Under the pieces are notes generated by a model that saw only the letters and a list, made by a program, of their open reading frames with translations, did not search any database and was not told the DNA's origin. Source: Parietaria judaica (lineage: Eukaryota > Streptophyta > Magnoliopsida > Rosales > Urticaceae). Taken from it: a DNA stretch of 64,000 bases. Made by a program: the position numbers and the translations under genes. The stretch covers positions 38,266,521-38,330,520 of the forward strand of contig OX940866.1 in assembly GCA_954871525.1 (NCBI GenBank), in the 5' to 3' direction. Below are positions 24,829-38,500 of the stretch, piece after piece; within the stretch, counting starts at the first letter, position 1; every line of letters begins with the position of its first letter.

Positions 24829-27087
24829 TTAGGTCGTAAACAATGTAAAATAAAGAAATGCTATAGAAAATGCTATAGCATTTCCTATGGAATTTAACGT
24901 CAACAATTTAATCCTTGCATATTTTTGCATGAGAACGCTTGTAATATTAAAATTCCAACGTATAAGCCCTAAATTCATTATTTTTTCAATTGGTTTGAAA
25001 TTTAAGGTTGTAAAAAATGTAAAATAAAGAAATGCTATAGGAAATGATATAGCATTTCCTATGGCATTTCTCGTCAACAATTTAATCCTTGCATATTTTT
25101 GCATGAGAACTCTTGTTATATTCAAATTCCAATGTATAAGCCCTAAAATCATTATTTTTTCAATTGGTTTGAAATATAAGGTTGTAAAAAATGTAAAATA
25201 ATGAAATGCTATAGGAAATGCTACAGCATTTCGTATGGCATTTCTCGTCAACAATTTAATCCTTGCATATTTTTGCATGAGAACTCTTGTTATATTCAAA
25301 TTCCAATGTATAAGCCCTAAAATCATTATTTTTTCAATTGGTTTGAAATTTAAGGTTGTAAAAAATGTAAAATAAAGAAATGCTATAGGAAATGCTATAG
25401 CATTTCGTATGGCATTTCTCGTCAACAATTTAATCCTTGCGTATTTTTGCATGAGAACTCTTGTTATATTCAAATTCCAATGTATAAGCCCTAAAATCAT
25501 TATTTTTTCAATTGGTTCGACTTTTAGGTCGTAAAAAATGTAAAATAAAGAAATGCTATAGGAAATGCTATAGCATTTCCTATGGAATTTAACGTCAACA
25601 ATTTAATCCTTGCATATTTTTGCATGAGAACGCTTGTAATATTAAAATTCCAACGTATAAGCCCTAAATTCATTATTTTTTCAATTGGTTTGAAATTTAA
25701 GGTTGTAAAAAATGTAAAATAAAGAAATGCTATAGGAAATGCTATAGCATTTCGTATGGCATTTCTCGTCAACAATTTAATCCTTGCATATTTTTGCATG
25801 AGAACTCTTGTTATATTCAAATTCCAATGTATAAGCCCTAAAATCATTATTTTTTCAATTGGTTCGACTTTTAGGTCGTAAAACAATGTAAAATAAAGAA
25901 ATACTATAGGAAATGCTATAGCATTTCCTATGGAATTTAACGTCAACAATTTAATCCATGCATATTTTTGCATGAGAACACTTGTAATATTAAAATTCCA
26001 ACGTATAAGCCCTAAATTCATTATTTTTTCAATTGGTTTGAAATTTAAGGTTGTAAAAAATGTAAAATAAAGAAATGCTATAGGAAATGCTATAGCATTT
26101 CCTATGGAATTTAACGTCAACAATTTAATCCTTGCATATTTTTGCATGAGAACGCTTGTAATATTAAAATTCCAACGTATAAGCCCTAAATTCATTATTT
26201 TTTCAATTGGTTTGAAATTTAAGGTTGTAAAAAATGTAAAATAAAGAAATGCTATAGGAAATGCTATAGCATTTCGTATGGCATTTCTCGTCAACAATTT
26301 AATCCTTGCATATTTTTGCATGAGAACTCTTGTTATATTCAAATTCCAATGTATAAGCCCTAAAATCATTATTTTTTCAATTGGTTCGACTTTTAGGTCG
26401 TAAACAATGTAAAATAAAGAAATGCTATAGGAAATGCTATAGCATTTCCTATGGAATTTAACGTCAACAATTTAATCCTTGCATATTTTTGCATGAGAAC
26501 GCTTGTAATATTAAAATTCCAACGTATAAGCCCTAAATTCATTATTTTTTCAATTGGTTTGAAATTTAAGGTTGTAAAAAATGTAAAATAAAGAAATGCT
26601 ATAGGAAATGCTATAGCATTTCGTATGGCATTTCTCGTCAACAATTTAATCCTTGCATGTTTTTGCATGAGAACGCTTGTAATATTAAAATTCCAACGTA
26701 TAAGCCCTAAATTCTTTATTTTTTCAATTGGTTTGAAATTTAAGGTTGTAAAAAATGTAAAATAAAGAAATGCTATAGGAAATGCTATAGCATTTCCTAT
26801 GGCATTTCTCGTCAACAATTTAATCCTTGCATATTTTTGCATGAGAACTCTTGTTATATTCAAATTCCAAGGTATAAGCCCTAAAATCATTATTTTTTCA
26901 ATTGGTTTGAAATTTAAGGTTGTAAAAAATGTAAAATAAAGAAATGCTATAGGAAATGCTATAGCATTTCGTATGGCATTTCTCGTCAACAATTTAATCC
27001 TTGCATATTTTTGCATGAGAACTCTTGTTATATTCAAATTCCAATGTATAAGCCCTAAAATCATTATTTTTTCAATTGGTTCGACTT
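24829..27087. repeat. Higher-order unit X, copy 2 (2259 bp)
   Basis: Matches copy 1 at +4485/4486 bp: gaaatataagg (25171), ctacagc (about 25222), aacacttg (about 25977), ccaaggtataag (about 26869). It starts with the same hybrid linker, ggtttgacttttagg. One extra A in the L2 at about 25880 explains the 1 bp length gain. A private change is aattctttatt near 26712. Confidence 0.88.
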
Positions 27088-29314
27088 TTAGGTCGTAAAC
27101 AATGTAAAATAAAGAAATGCTATAGAAAATGCTATAGCATTTCCTATGGAATTTAACGTCAACAATTTAATCCTTGCATATTTTTGCATGAGAACGCTTG
27201 TAATATTAAAATTCCAACGTATAAGCCCTAAATTCATTATTTTTTCAATTGGTTTGAAATTTAAGGTTGTAAAAAATGTAAAATAAAGAAATGCTATAGG
27301 AAATGCTATAGCATTTCCTATGGCATTTCTCGTCAATAATTTAATCCTTGCATATTTTTGCATGAGAACTCTTGTTATATTCAAATTCCAATGTATAAGC
27401 CCTAAAATCATTATTTTTTCAATTGGTTCGACTTTAAGGTTGTAAAAAATGTAAAATAAAGAAATGCTATAGGAAATGCTATAGCATTTCCTATGGAATT
27501 TAACGTCAACAATTTAATCCTTGCATATTTTTGCATGAGAACGCTTGTAATATTAAAATTCCAACGTATAAGCCCTAAATTCATTATTTTTTCAATTGGT
27601 TTGAAATTTAAGGTTGTAAAAAATGTAAAATAAAGAAATGCTATAGCATTTCCTATGGAATTTAACGTCAACAATTTAATCCTTGCATATTTTTGCATGA
27701 GAACGCTTGTAATATTAAAATTCCAACGTATAAGCCCTAAATTCATTATTTTTTCAATTGGTTTGAAATTTAAGGTTGTAAAAAATGTAAAATAAAGAAA
27801 TGCTATAGGAAATGCTATAGCATTTCCTATGGCATTTCTCGTCAATAATTTAATCCTTGCATATTTTTGCATGAGAACTCTTGTTATATTCAAATTCCAA
27901 TGTATAAGCCCTAAAATCATTATTTTTTCAATTGGTTCGACTTTTAGGTCGTAAACAATGTAAAATAAAGAAATGCTATAGGAAATGCTATAGCATTTCC
28001 TATGGAATTTAACGTCAACAATTTAATCCTTGCATATTTTTGCATGAGAACGCTTGTAATATTAAAATTCCAACGTATAAGCCCTAAATTCATTATTTTT
28101 TCAATTGGTTTGAAATTTAAGGTTGTAAAAAATGTAAAATAAAGAAATGCTATAGGAAATGCTATAGCATTTCCTATGGAATTTAACGTCAACAATTTAA
28201 TCCTTGCATATTTTTGCATGAGAACGCTTGTAATATTAAAATTCCAACGTATAAGCCCTAAATTCATTATTTTTTCAATTGGTTTGAAATTTAAGGTTGT
28301 AAAAAATGTAAAATAAAGAAATGCTATAGGAAATGCTATAGCATTTCCTATGGCATTTCTCGTCAACAATTTAATCCTTGCATATTTTTGCATGAGAACT
28401 CTTGTTATATTCAAATTCCAATGTATAAGCCCTAAAATCATTATTTTTTCAATTGGTTCGACTTTTAGGTCGTAAACAATGTAAAATAAAGAAATGCTAT
28501 AGAAAATGCTATAGCATTTCCTATGGAATTTAACGTCAACAATTTAATCCTTGCATATTTTTGCATGAGAACGCTTGTAATATTAAAATTCCAACGTATA
28601 AGCCCTAAATTCATTATTTTTTCAATTGGTTTGAAATTTAAGGTTGTAAAAAATGTAAAATAAAGAAATGCTATAGCATTTCCTATAGCATTTCTCGTCA
28701 ACAATTTAATCCTTGCATATTTTTGCATGAGAACTCTTGTTATATTCAAATTCCAATGTATAAGCCCTAAAATCATTATTTTTTCAATTGGTTCGACTTT
28801 TAGGTCGTAAACAATGTAAAATAAAGAAATGCTATAGCATTAGCATTTCCTATGGAATTTAACGTCAACAATTTAATCCTTGCATATTTTTGCATGAGAA
28901 CGCTTGTAATATTAAAATTCCAACGTATAAGCCCTAAATTCATTATTTTTTCAATTGGTTTGAAATTTAAGGTTGTAAAAAATGTAAAATAAAGAAATGC
29001 TATAGGAAATGCTATAGCATTTCCTATGGCATTTCTCGTCAACAATTTAATCCTTGCATATTTTTGCATGAGAACTCTTGTTATATTCAAATTCCAATGT
29101 ATAAGCCCTAAAATCATTATTTTTTCAATTGGTTTGAAATTTAAGGTTGTAAAAAATGTAAAATAAAGAAATGCTATAGGAAATGCTATAGCATTTCGTA
29201 TGGCATTTCTCGTCAACAATTTAATCCTTGCATATTTTTGCATGAGAACTCTTGTTATATTCAAATTCCAATGTATAAGCCCTAAAATCATTATTTTTTC
29301 AATTGGTTTGAAAT
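27088..29314. repeat. Higher-order unit Y, copy 2 (2227 bp)
   Basis: Repeats unit Y at +4486 bp, including gtcaataattt (about 27333 and 27842), the hybrid linker near 27426, 12 bp palindrome deletions (about 27640 and 28672) and the rearranged palindrome near 28828. The linker at its right end is L1 where copy 1 has a hybrid L2, so the duplication boundary lies close to 29.3 kb. Confidence 0.87.
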
Positions 29315-29660
29315 TTAAGGTTGTAAAAAATGTAAAATAAAGAAATGCTATAGGAAATGCTAGCATTTCCTATGGCATTTCTCGTCAACAATTTAATCCT
29401 TGCATATTTTTGCATGAGAACTCTTGTTATATTCAAATTCCAATGTATAAGCCCTAAAATCATTATTTTTTCAATTGGTTTGAAATTTAAGGTTGTAAAA
29501 AATGTAAAATAAAGAAATGCTATAGGAAATGCTATAGCATTTCGTATGGCATTTCTCGTCAACAATTTAATCCTTGCATATTTTTGCATGAGAACTCTTG
29601 TTATATTCAAATTCCAATGTATAAGCCCTAAAATCATTATTTTTTCAATTGGTTCGACTT
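29315..29660. repeat. Two B monomers linking units Y and Z
   Basis: A beta tail directly follows a palindrome lacking 2 bp (about 29358), then a B1 copy and a B2 copy. The A class is skipped here, which breaks the usual rule that each word begins with A. The same A-B junction with the 2 bp loss recurs near 34346, so it too is a copied module. Confidence 0.78.
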
Positions 29661-31546
29661 TTAGGTCGTAAACAATGTAAAATAAAGAAATGCTATAGGA
29701 AATGCTATAGCATTTCCTATGGAATTTAACGTCAACAATTTAATCCTTGCATATTTTAGCATGAGAACGCTTGTAATATTAAAATTCCAACGTTTAAGCC
29801 CTAAATTCATTATTTTTTCAATTGGTTTGAAATTTAAGGTTGTAAAAAATGTAAAATAAAGAAATGCTATAGGAAATGCTATAGCATTTCCTATGGCATT
29901 TCTCGTCAACAATTTAATCCTTGCATATTTTTGCATGAGAACTCTTGTTATATTCAAATTCTAATGTATAAGCCCTAAAATCATTATTTTTTCAATTGGT
30001 TCGACTTTTAGGTCGTAAACAATGTAAAATAAAGAAATGCTATAGGAAATGCTATAGCATTTCCTATGGAATTTAACGTCAACAATTTAATCCTTGCATA
30101 TTTTTGCATGAGAACGCTTGTAATATTAAAATTCCAACGTATAAGCCCTAAATTCATTATTTTTTCAATTGGTTTGAAATTTAAGGTTGTAAAAAATGTA
30201 AAATAAAGAAATGCTATAGGAAATGCTATAGCATTTCCTATGGCATTTCTCGTCAACAATTTAATCCTTGCATATTTTTGCATGAGAACTCTTGTTATAT
30301 TCAAATTCCAATGTATAAGCCCTAAAATCATTATTTTTTCAATTGGTTCGAAATTTAAGGTTGTAAAAAATGTAAAATAAAGAAATTCTATAGCATTTCC
30401 TATGGCGTTTCTCGTCAACAATTTAATCCTTGCATATTTTTGCATGAGAACTCTTGTTATATTCAAATTCCAATGTATAAGCCCTAAAATCATTATTTTT
30501 TCAATTGGTTTGAAATTTAAGGTTTTAAAAAATGTAAAATAAAGAAATGCTATAGCATTTCCTATAGCATTTCTCGTCAACAATTTAATCCTTGCATATT
30601 TTTGCATGAGAACTCTTGTTATATTCAAATTCCAATGTATAAGCCCTAAAATCATTATTTTTTCAATTGGTTCGACTTTTAGGTCGTAAAAAATGTAAAA
30701 TAAAGAAATGCTATAGGAAATGCTATAGCATTTCCTATGGAATTTAACGTCAACAATTTAATCCTTGCATATTTTTGCATGAGAACGCTTGTAATATTAA
30801 AATTCCAACGTATAAGCCCTAAATTCATTATTTTTTCAATTGGTTTGAAATTTAAGGTTGTAAAAAATGTAAAATAATGAAATGCTATAGGAAATGCTAT
30901 AGCATTTCGTATGGCATTTCTCGTCAACAATTTAATCCTTGCATATTTTTGCATGAGAACTCTTGTTATATTCAAATTCCAATGTATAAGCCCTAAAATC
31001 ATTATTTTTTCAATTGGTTCGACTTTTAGGTCGTAAACAATGTAAAATAAAGAAATGCTATAGGAAATGCTATAGCATTTCCTATGGAATTTAACGTCAA
31101 CAATTTAATCCTTGCATATTTTTGCATGAGAACACTTGTAATATTAAAATTCCAACGTATAAGCCCTAAATTCATTATTTTTTCAATTGGTTTGAAATTT
31201 AAGGTTGTAAAAAATGTAAGATAAAGAAATGCTATAGGAAATGCTATAGCATTTCCTATGGAATTTAACGTCAACAATTTAATCCTTGCATATTTTTGCA
31301 TGAGAACGCTTGTAATATTAAAATTCCAACGTATAAGCCCTAAATTCATTATTTTTTCAATTGGTTTGAAATTTAAGGTTGTAAAAAATGTAAAATAAAG
31401 AAATGCTATAGGAAATGCTATAGCATTTCGTATGGCATTTCTCGTCAACAATTTAATCCTTGCATATTTTTGCATGAGAACTCTTGTTATATTCAAATTC
31501 CAATGTATAAGCCCTAAAATCATTATTTTTTCAATTGGTTCGACTT
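29661..31546. repeat. Higher-order unit Z, copy 1 (1886 bp, 11 monomers)
   Basis: Word order is AB, ABBB (two palindromes lacking 12 bp each, about 30386 and 30546), AB, AAB: 347+671+347+521 = 1886 bp. Diagnostic variants: tattttagcatg (about 29754), aattctaatgtat (about 29959), ggcgtttctcg (about 30404), ggttttaaaaaatg (about 30519), aacacttg (about 31131) and gtaagataaag (about 31217). The last two link its AAB word to the one in unit X copy 0. Confidence 0.9.
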
Positions 31547-33432
31547 TTAGGTCGTAAACAATGTAAAATAAAGAAATGCTATAGGAAATGCTATAGCATT
31601 TCCTATGGAATTTAACGTCAACAATTTAATCCTTGCATATTTTAGCATGAGAACGCTTGTAATATTAAAATTCCAACGTTTAAGCCCTAAATTCATTATT
31701 TTTTCAATTGGTTTGAAATTTAAGGTTGTAAAAAATGTAAAATAAAGAAATGCTATAGGAAATGCTATAGCATTTCCTATGGCATTTCTCGTCAACAATT
31801 TAATCCTTGCATATTTTTGCATGAGAACTCTTGTTATATTCAAATTCTAATGTATAAGCCCTAAAATCATTATTTTTTCAATTGGTTCGACTTTTAGGTC
31901 GTAAACAATGTAAAATAAAGAAATGCTATAGGAAATGCTATAGCATTTCCTATGGAATTTAACGTCAACAATTTAATCCTTGCATATTTTTGCATGAGAA
32001 CGCTTGTAATATTAAAATTCCAACGTATAAGCCCTAAATTCATTATTTTTTCAATTGGTTTGAAATTTAAGGTTGTAAAAAATGTAAAATAAAGAAATGC
32101 TATAGGAAATGCTATAGCATTTCCTATGGCATTTCTCGTCAACAATTTAATCCTTGCATATTTTTGCATGAGAACTCTTGTTATATTCAAATTCCAATGT
32201 ATAAGCCCTAAAATCATTATTTTTTCAATTGGTTCGAAATTTAAGGTTGTAAAAAATGTAAAATAAAGAAATTCTATAGCATTTCCTATGGCGTTTCTCG
32301 TCAACAATTTAATCCTTGCATATTTTTGCATGAGAACTCTTGTTATATTCAAATTCCAATGTATAAGCCCTAAAATCATTATTTTTTCAATTGGTTTGAA
32401 ATTTAAGGTTTTAAAAAATGTAAAATAAAGAAATGCTATAGCATTTCCTATAGCATTTCTCGTCAACAATTTAATCCTTGCGTATTTTTGCATGAGAACT
32501 CTTGTTATATTCAAATTCCAATGTATAAGCCCTAAAATCATTATTTTTTCAATTGGTTCGACTTTTAGGTCGTAAAAAATGTAAAATAAAGAAATGCTAT
32601 AGGAAATGCTATAGCATTTCCTATGGAATTTAACGTCAACAATTTAATCCTTGCATATTTTTGCATGAGAACGCTTGTAATATTAAAATTCCAACGTATA
32701 AGCCCTAAATTCATTATTTTTTCAATTGGTTTGAAATTTAAGGTTGTAAAAAATGTAAAATAAAGAAATGCTATAGGAAATGCTATAGCATTTCGTATGG
32801 CATTTCTCGTCAACAATTTAATCCTTGCATATTTTTGCATGAGAACTCTTGTTATATTCAAATTCCAATGTATAAGCCCTAAAATCATTATTTTTTCAAT
32901 TGGTTCGACTTTTAGGTCGTAAACAATGTAAAATAAAGAAATGCTATAGGAAATGCTATAGCATTTCCTATGGAATTTAACGTCAACAATTTAATCCTTG
33001 CATATTTTTGCATGAGAACACTTGTAATATTAAAATTCCAACGTATAAGCCCTAAATTCATTATTTTTTCAATTGGTTTGAAATTTAAGGTTGTAAAAAA
33101 TGTAAGATAAAGAAATGCTATAGGAAATGCTATAGCATTTCCTATGGAATTTAACGTCAACAATTTAATCCTTGCATATTTTTGCATGAGAACGCTTGTA
33201 ATATTAAAATTCCAACGTATAAGCCCTAAATTAATTATTTTTTCAATTGGTTTGAAATTTAAGGTTGTAAAAAATGTAAAATAAAGAAATGCTATAGGAA
33301 ATGCTATAGCATTTCGTATGGCATTTCTCGTCAACAATTTAATCCTTGCATATTTTTGCATGAGAACTCTTGTTATATTCAAATTCCAATGTATAAGCCC
33401 TAAAATCATTATTTTTTCAATTGGTTCGACTT
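31547..33432. repeat. Higher-order unit Z, copy 2 (1886 bp, 11 monomers)
   Basis: All diagnostic variants of the first copy recur at +1886 bp (about 31640, 31845, 32290, 32405, 33017, 33103). Private differences include gcgtattttt near 32480 and aaattaattatt near 33230. Two adjacent, nearly identical copies again indicate a recent tandem duplication. Confidence 0.9.
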
Positions 33433-35514
33433 TTAGGTCGTAAACAATGTAAAATAAAGAAATGCTATAGGAAATGCTATAGCATTTCCTATGGAATTTA
33501 ACGTCAACAATTTAATCCTTGCATATTTTTGCATGAGAACGCTTGTAATATTAAAATTCCAACGTATAAGCCCTAAATTCATTATTTTTTCAATTGGTTT
33601 GAAATTTAAGGTTGTAAAAAATGTAAAATAAAGAAATGCTATAGGAAATGCTATAGCATTTCGTATGGCATTTCTCGTCAACAATTTAATCCTTGCATGT
33701 TTTTGCATGAGAACGCTTGTAATATTAAAATTCCAACGTATAAGCCCTAAATTCATTATTTTTTCAATTGGTTTGAAATTTAAGGTTGTAAAAAATGTAA
33801 AATAAAGAAATGCTATAGGAAATGCTATAGCATTTCCTATGGAATTTAACGTCAACAATTTAATCCTTGCATATTTTTGCATGAGAACGCTTGTAATATT
33901 AAAATTCCAACGTATAAGCCCTAAATTCATTATTTTTTCAATTGGTTTGAAATTTAAGGTTGTAAAAAATGTAAAATAAAGAAATGCTATAGGAAATGCT
34001 ATAGCATTTCCTATGGCATTTCTCGTCAACAATTTAATCCTTGCATATTTTTGCATGAGAACTCTTGTTATATTCAAATTCCAATGTATAAGCCCTAAAA
34101 TCATTATTTTTTCAATTGGTTCGACTTTTAGGTCGTAAACAATGTAAAATAAAGAAATGCTATAGGAAATGCTATAGCATTTCCTATGGAATTTAACGTC
34201 AACAATTTAATCCTTGCATATTTTTGCATGAGAACGCTTGTAATATTAAAATTCCAACGTATAAGCCCTAAATTCATTATTTTTTCAATTGGTTTGAAAT
34301 TTAAGGTTGTAAAAAATGTAAAATAAAGAAATGCTATAGGAAATGCTAGCATTTCCTATGGCATTTCTCGTCAACAATTTAATCCTTGCATATTTTTGCA
34401 TGAGAACTCTTGTTATATTCAAATTCCAATGTATAAGCCCTAAAATCATTATTTTTTCAATTGGTTTGAAATTTAAGGTTGTAAAAAATGTAAAATAAAG
34501 AAATGCTATAGGAAATGCTATAGCATTTCGTATGGCATTTCTCGTCAACAATTTAATCCTTGCATATTTTTGCATGAGAACTCTTGTTATATTCAAATTC
34601 CAATGTATAAGCCCTAAAATCATTATTTTTTCAATTGGTTCGACTTTTAGGTCGTAAACAATGTAAAATAAAGAAATGCTATAGGAAATGCTATAGCATT
34701 TCGTATGGCATTTCTCGTCAACAATTTAATCCTTGCATATTTTTGCATGAGAACGCTTGTAATATTAAAATTCCAACGTATAAGCCCTAAATTCATTATT
34801 TTTTCAATTGGTTTGAAATTTAAGGTTGTAAAAAATGTAAAATAAAGAAATGCTATAGGAAATGCTATAGCATTTCCTATGGCATTTCTCGTCAACAATT
34901 TAATCCTTGCATATTTTTGCATGAGAACTCTTGTTATATTCAAATTCCAATGTATAAGCCCTAAAATCATTATTTTTTCAATTGGTTCGACTTTTAGGTC
35001 GTAAACAATGTAAAATAAAGAAATGCTATAGGAAATGCTATAGCATTTCCTATGGAATTTAACGTCAACAATTTAATCCTTGCATATTTTTGCATGAGAA
35101 CGCTTGTAATATTAAAATTCCAACGTATAAGCCCTAAATTCATTATTTTTTCAATTGGTTTGAAATTTAAGGTTGTAAAAAATGTAAAATAAAGAAATGC
35201 TATAGGAAATGCTATAGCATTTCGTATGGCATTTCTCGTCAACAATTTAATCCTTGCATGTTTTTGCATGAGAAATCTTGTTATATTCAAATTCCAATGT
35301 ATAAGCCCTAAAATCATTATTTTTTCAATTGGTTCGAAATTTAAGGTTGTAAAAAGCGTAAAATAAAGAAATGCTATAGGAAATGCTATAGCATTTCGTA
35401 TGGCATTTCTCGTCAACAATTTAATCCTTGCATATTTTTGCATGAGAACTCTTGTTATATTCAAATTCCAATGTATAAGCCCTAAAATCATTATTTTTTC
35501 AATTGGTTCGACTT
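33433..35514. repeat. Mixed words with recombinant tail/head junctions
   Basis: This stretch holds a four-monomer word (33433-34127), shortened and irregular words (34128-34646), a dimer (34647-34993) and a trimer (34994-35514). Near 33660-33715 and again near 34703-34750 a beta tail (cgtatggcatttctcg) leads into an A head (gaacgcttg), so the crossover lies in the shared caacaatttaatccttgc stretch. The trimer at 34994 carries aaaagcgtaaaat (about 35354), shared with trimers at 40373 and 41931. Confidence 0.8.
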
Positions 35515-38500
35515 TTAGGTCGTAAACAATGTAAAATAAAGAAATGCTATAGGAAATGCTATAGCATTTCCTATGGAATTTAACGTCAACAATTTAATCC
35601 TTGCATATTTTTGCATGAGAACGCTTGTAATATTAAAATTCCAACGTATAAGCCCTAAATTCATTATTTTTTCAATTGGTTTGAAATTTAAGGTTGTAAA
35701 AAATGTAAAATAAAGAAATGCTATAGGAAATGCTATAGCATTTCGTATGGCATTTCTCGTCAACAATTTAATCCTTGCATGTTTTTGCATGAGAAATCTT
35801 GTTATATTCAAATTCCAATGTATAAGCCCTAAAATCATTATTTTTTCAATTGGTTCGACTTTTAGGTCGTAAACAATGTAAAATAAAGAAATGCTATAGG
35901 AAATGCTATAGCATTTCCTATGGAATTTAACGTCAACAATTTAATCCTTGCATATTTTTGCATGAGAACGCTTGTAATATTAAAATTCCAATGTATAAGC
36001 CCTAAATTCATTATTTTTTCAATTGGTTTGAAATTTAAGGTTGTAAAAAATGTAAAATAAAGAAATGCTATAGGAAATGCTATAGCATTTCGTATGGCAT
36101 TTCTCGTCAACAATTTAATCCTTGCATGTTTTTGCATGAGAAATCTTGTTATATTCAAATTCCAATGTATAAGCCCTAAAATCATTATTTTTTCAATTGG
36201 TTCGACTTTTAGGTCGTAAACAATGTAAAATAAAGAAATGCTATAGGAAATGCTATAGCATTTCCTATGGAATTTAACGTCAACAATTTAATCCTTGCAT
36301 ATTTTTGCATGAGAACGCTTGTAATATTAAAATTCCAATGTATAAGCCCTAAATTCATTATTTTTTCAATTGGTTTGAAATTTAAGGTTGTAAAAAATGT
36401 AAAATAAAGAAATGCTATAGGAAATGCTATAGCATTTCGTATGGCATTTCTCGTCAACAATTTAATCCTTGCATGTTTTTGCATGAGAAATCTTGTTATA
36501 TTCAAATTCCAATCTATAAGCCCTAAAATCATTATTTTTTCAATTGGTTCGACTTTTAGGTCGTAAACAATGTAAAATAAAGAAATGCTATAGAAAATGC
36601 TATAGCATTTCCTATGGAATTTAACGTCAACAATTTAATCCTTGCATATTTTTGCATGAGAACGCTTGTAATATTAAAATTCCAACGTATAAGCCCTAAA
36701 TTCATTATTTTTTCAATTGGTTTGAAATTTAAGGTTGTAAAAAATGTAAAATAAAGAAATGCTATAGGAAATGCTATAGCATTTCCTATGGCATTTCTCG
36801 TCAACAATTTAATCCTTGCATATTTTTGCATGAGAACTCTTGTTATATTCAAATTCCAATGTATAAGCCCTAAAATCATTATTTTTTCAATTGGTTCGAC
36901 TTTTAGGTCGTAAACAATGTAAAATAAAGAAATGCTATAGGAAATGCTATAGCATTTCCTATGGAATTTAACGTCAACAATTTAATCCTTGCATATTTTT
37001 GCATGAGAACGCTTGTAATATTAAAATTCCAACGTATAAGCCCTAAATTCATTATTTTTTCAATTGGTTTGAAATTTAAGGTTGTAAAAAATGTAAAATA
37101 AAGAAATGCTATAGGAAATGCTATAGCATTTCGTATGGCATTTCTCGTCAACAATTTAATCCTTGCATGTTTTTGCATGAGAAATCTTGTTATATTCAAA
37201 TTCCAATGTATAAGCCCTAAAATCATTATTTTTTCAATTGGTTCGACTTTTAGGTCGTAAACAATGTAAAATAAAGAAATGCTATAGGAAATGCTATAGC
37301 ATTTCCTATGGAATTTAACGTCAACAATTTAATCCTTGCATATTTTTGCATGAGAACGCTTGTAATATTAAAATTCCAACGTATAAGCCCTAAATTCATT
37401 ATTTTTTCAATTGGTTTGAAATTTAAGGTTGTAAAAAATGTAAAATAAAGAAATGCTATAGGAAATGCTATAGCATTTCGTATGGCATTTCTCGTCAACA
37501 ATTTAATCCTTGCATGTTTTTGCATGAGAACTCTTGTTATATTCAAATTCCAATGTATAAGCCCTAAAATCATTATTTTTTCAATTGGTTCGACTTTTAG
37601 GTCGTAAACAATGTAAAATAAAGAAATGCTATAGAAAATGCTATAGCATTTCCTATGGAATTTAACGTCAACAATTTAATCCTTGCATATTTTTGCATGA
37701 GAACGCTTGTAATATTAAAATTCCAACGTATAAGCCCTAAATTCATTATTTTTTCAATTGGTTTGAAATTTAAGGTTGTAAAAAATGTAAAATAAAGAAA
37801 TGCTATAGGAAATGCTATAGCATTTCGTATGGCATTTCTCGTCAACAATTTAATCCTTGCATGTTTTTGCATGAGAAATCTTGTTATATTCAAATTCCAA
37901 TGTATAAGCCCTAAAATCATTATTTTTTCAATTGGTTCGACTTTTAGGTCGTAAACAATGTAAAATAAAGAAATGCTATAGGAAATGCTATAGCATTTCC
38001 TATGGAATTTAACGTCAACAATTTAATCCTTGCATATTTTTGCATGATAACGCTTGTAATATTAAAATTCCAACGTATAAGCCCTAAATTCATTATTTTT
38101 TCAATTGGTTTGAAATTTAAGGTTGTAAAAAATGTAAAATAAAGAAATGCTATAGGAAATGCTATAGCATTTCGTATGGCATTTCTCGTCAACAATTTAA
38201 TCCTTGCATGTTTTTGCATGAGAACTCCTTTTATATTCAAATTCCAATGTATAAGCCCTAAAATCATTATTTTTTCAATTGGTTCGACTTTTAGGTCGTA
38301 AACAATGTAAAATAAAGAAATGCTATAGAAAATGCTATAGCATTTCCTATGGAATTTAACGTCAACAATTTAATCCTTGCATATTTTTGCATGAGAACGC
38401 TTGTAATATTAAAATTCCAACGTATAAGCCCTAAATTCATTATTTTTTCAATTGGTTTGAAATTTAAGGTTGTAAAAAATGTAAAATAAAGAAATGCTAT

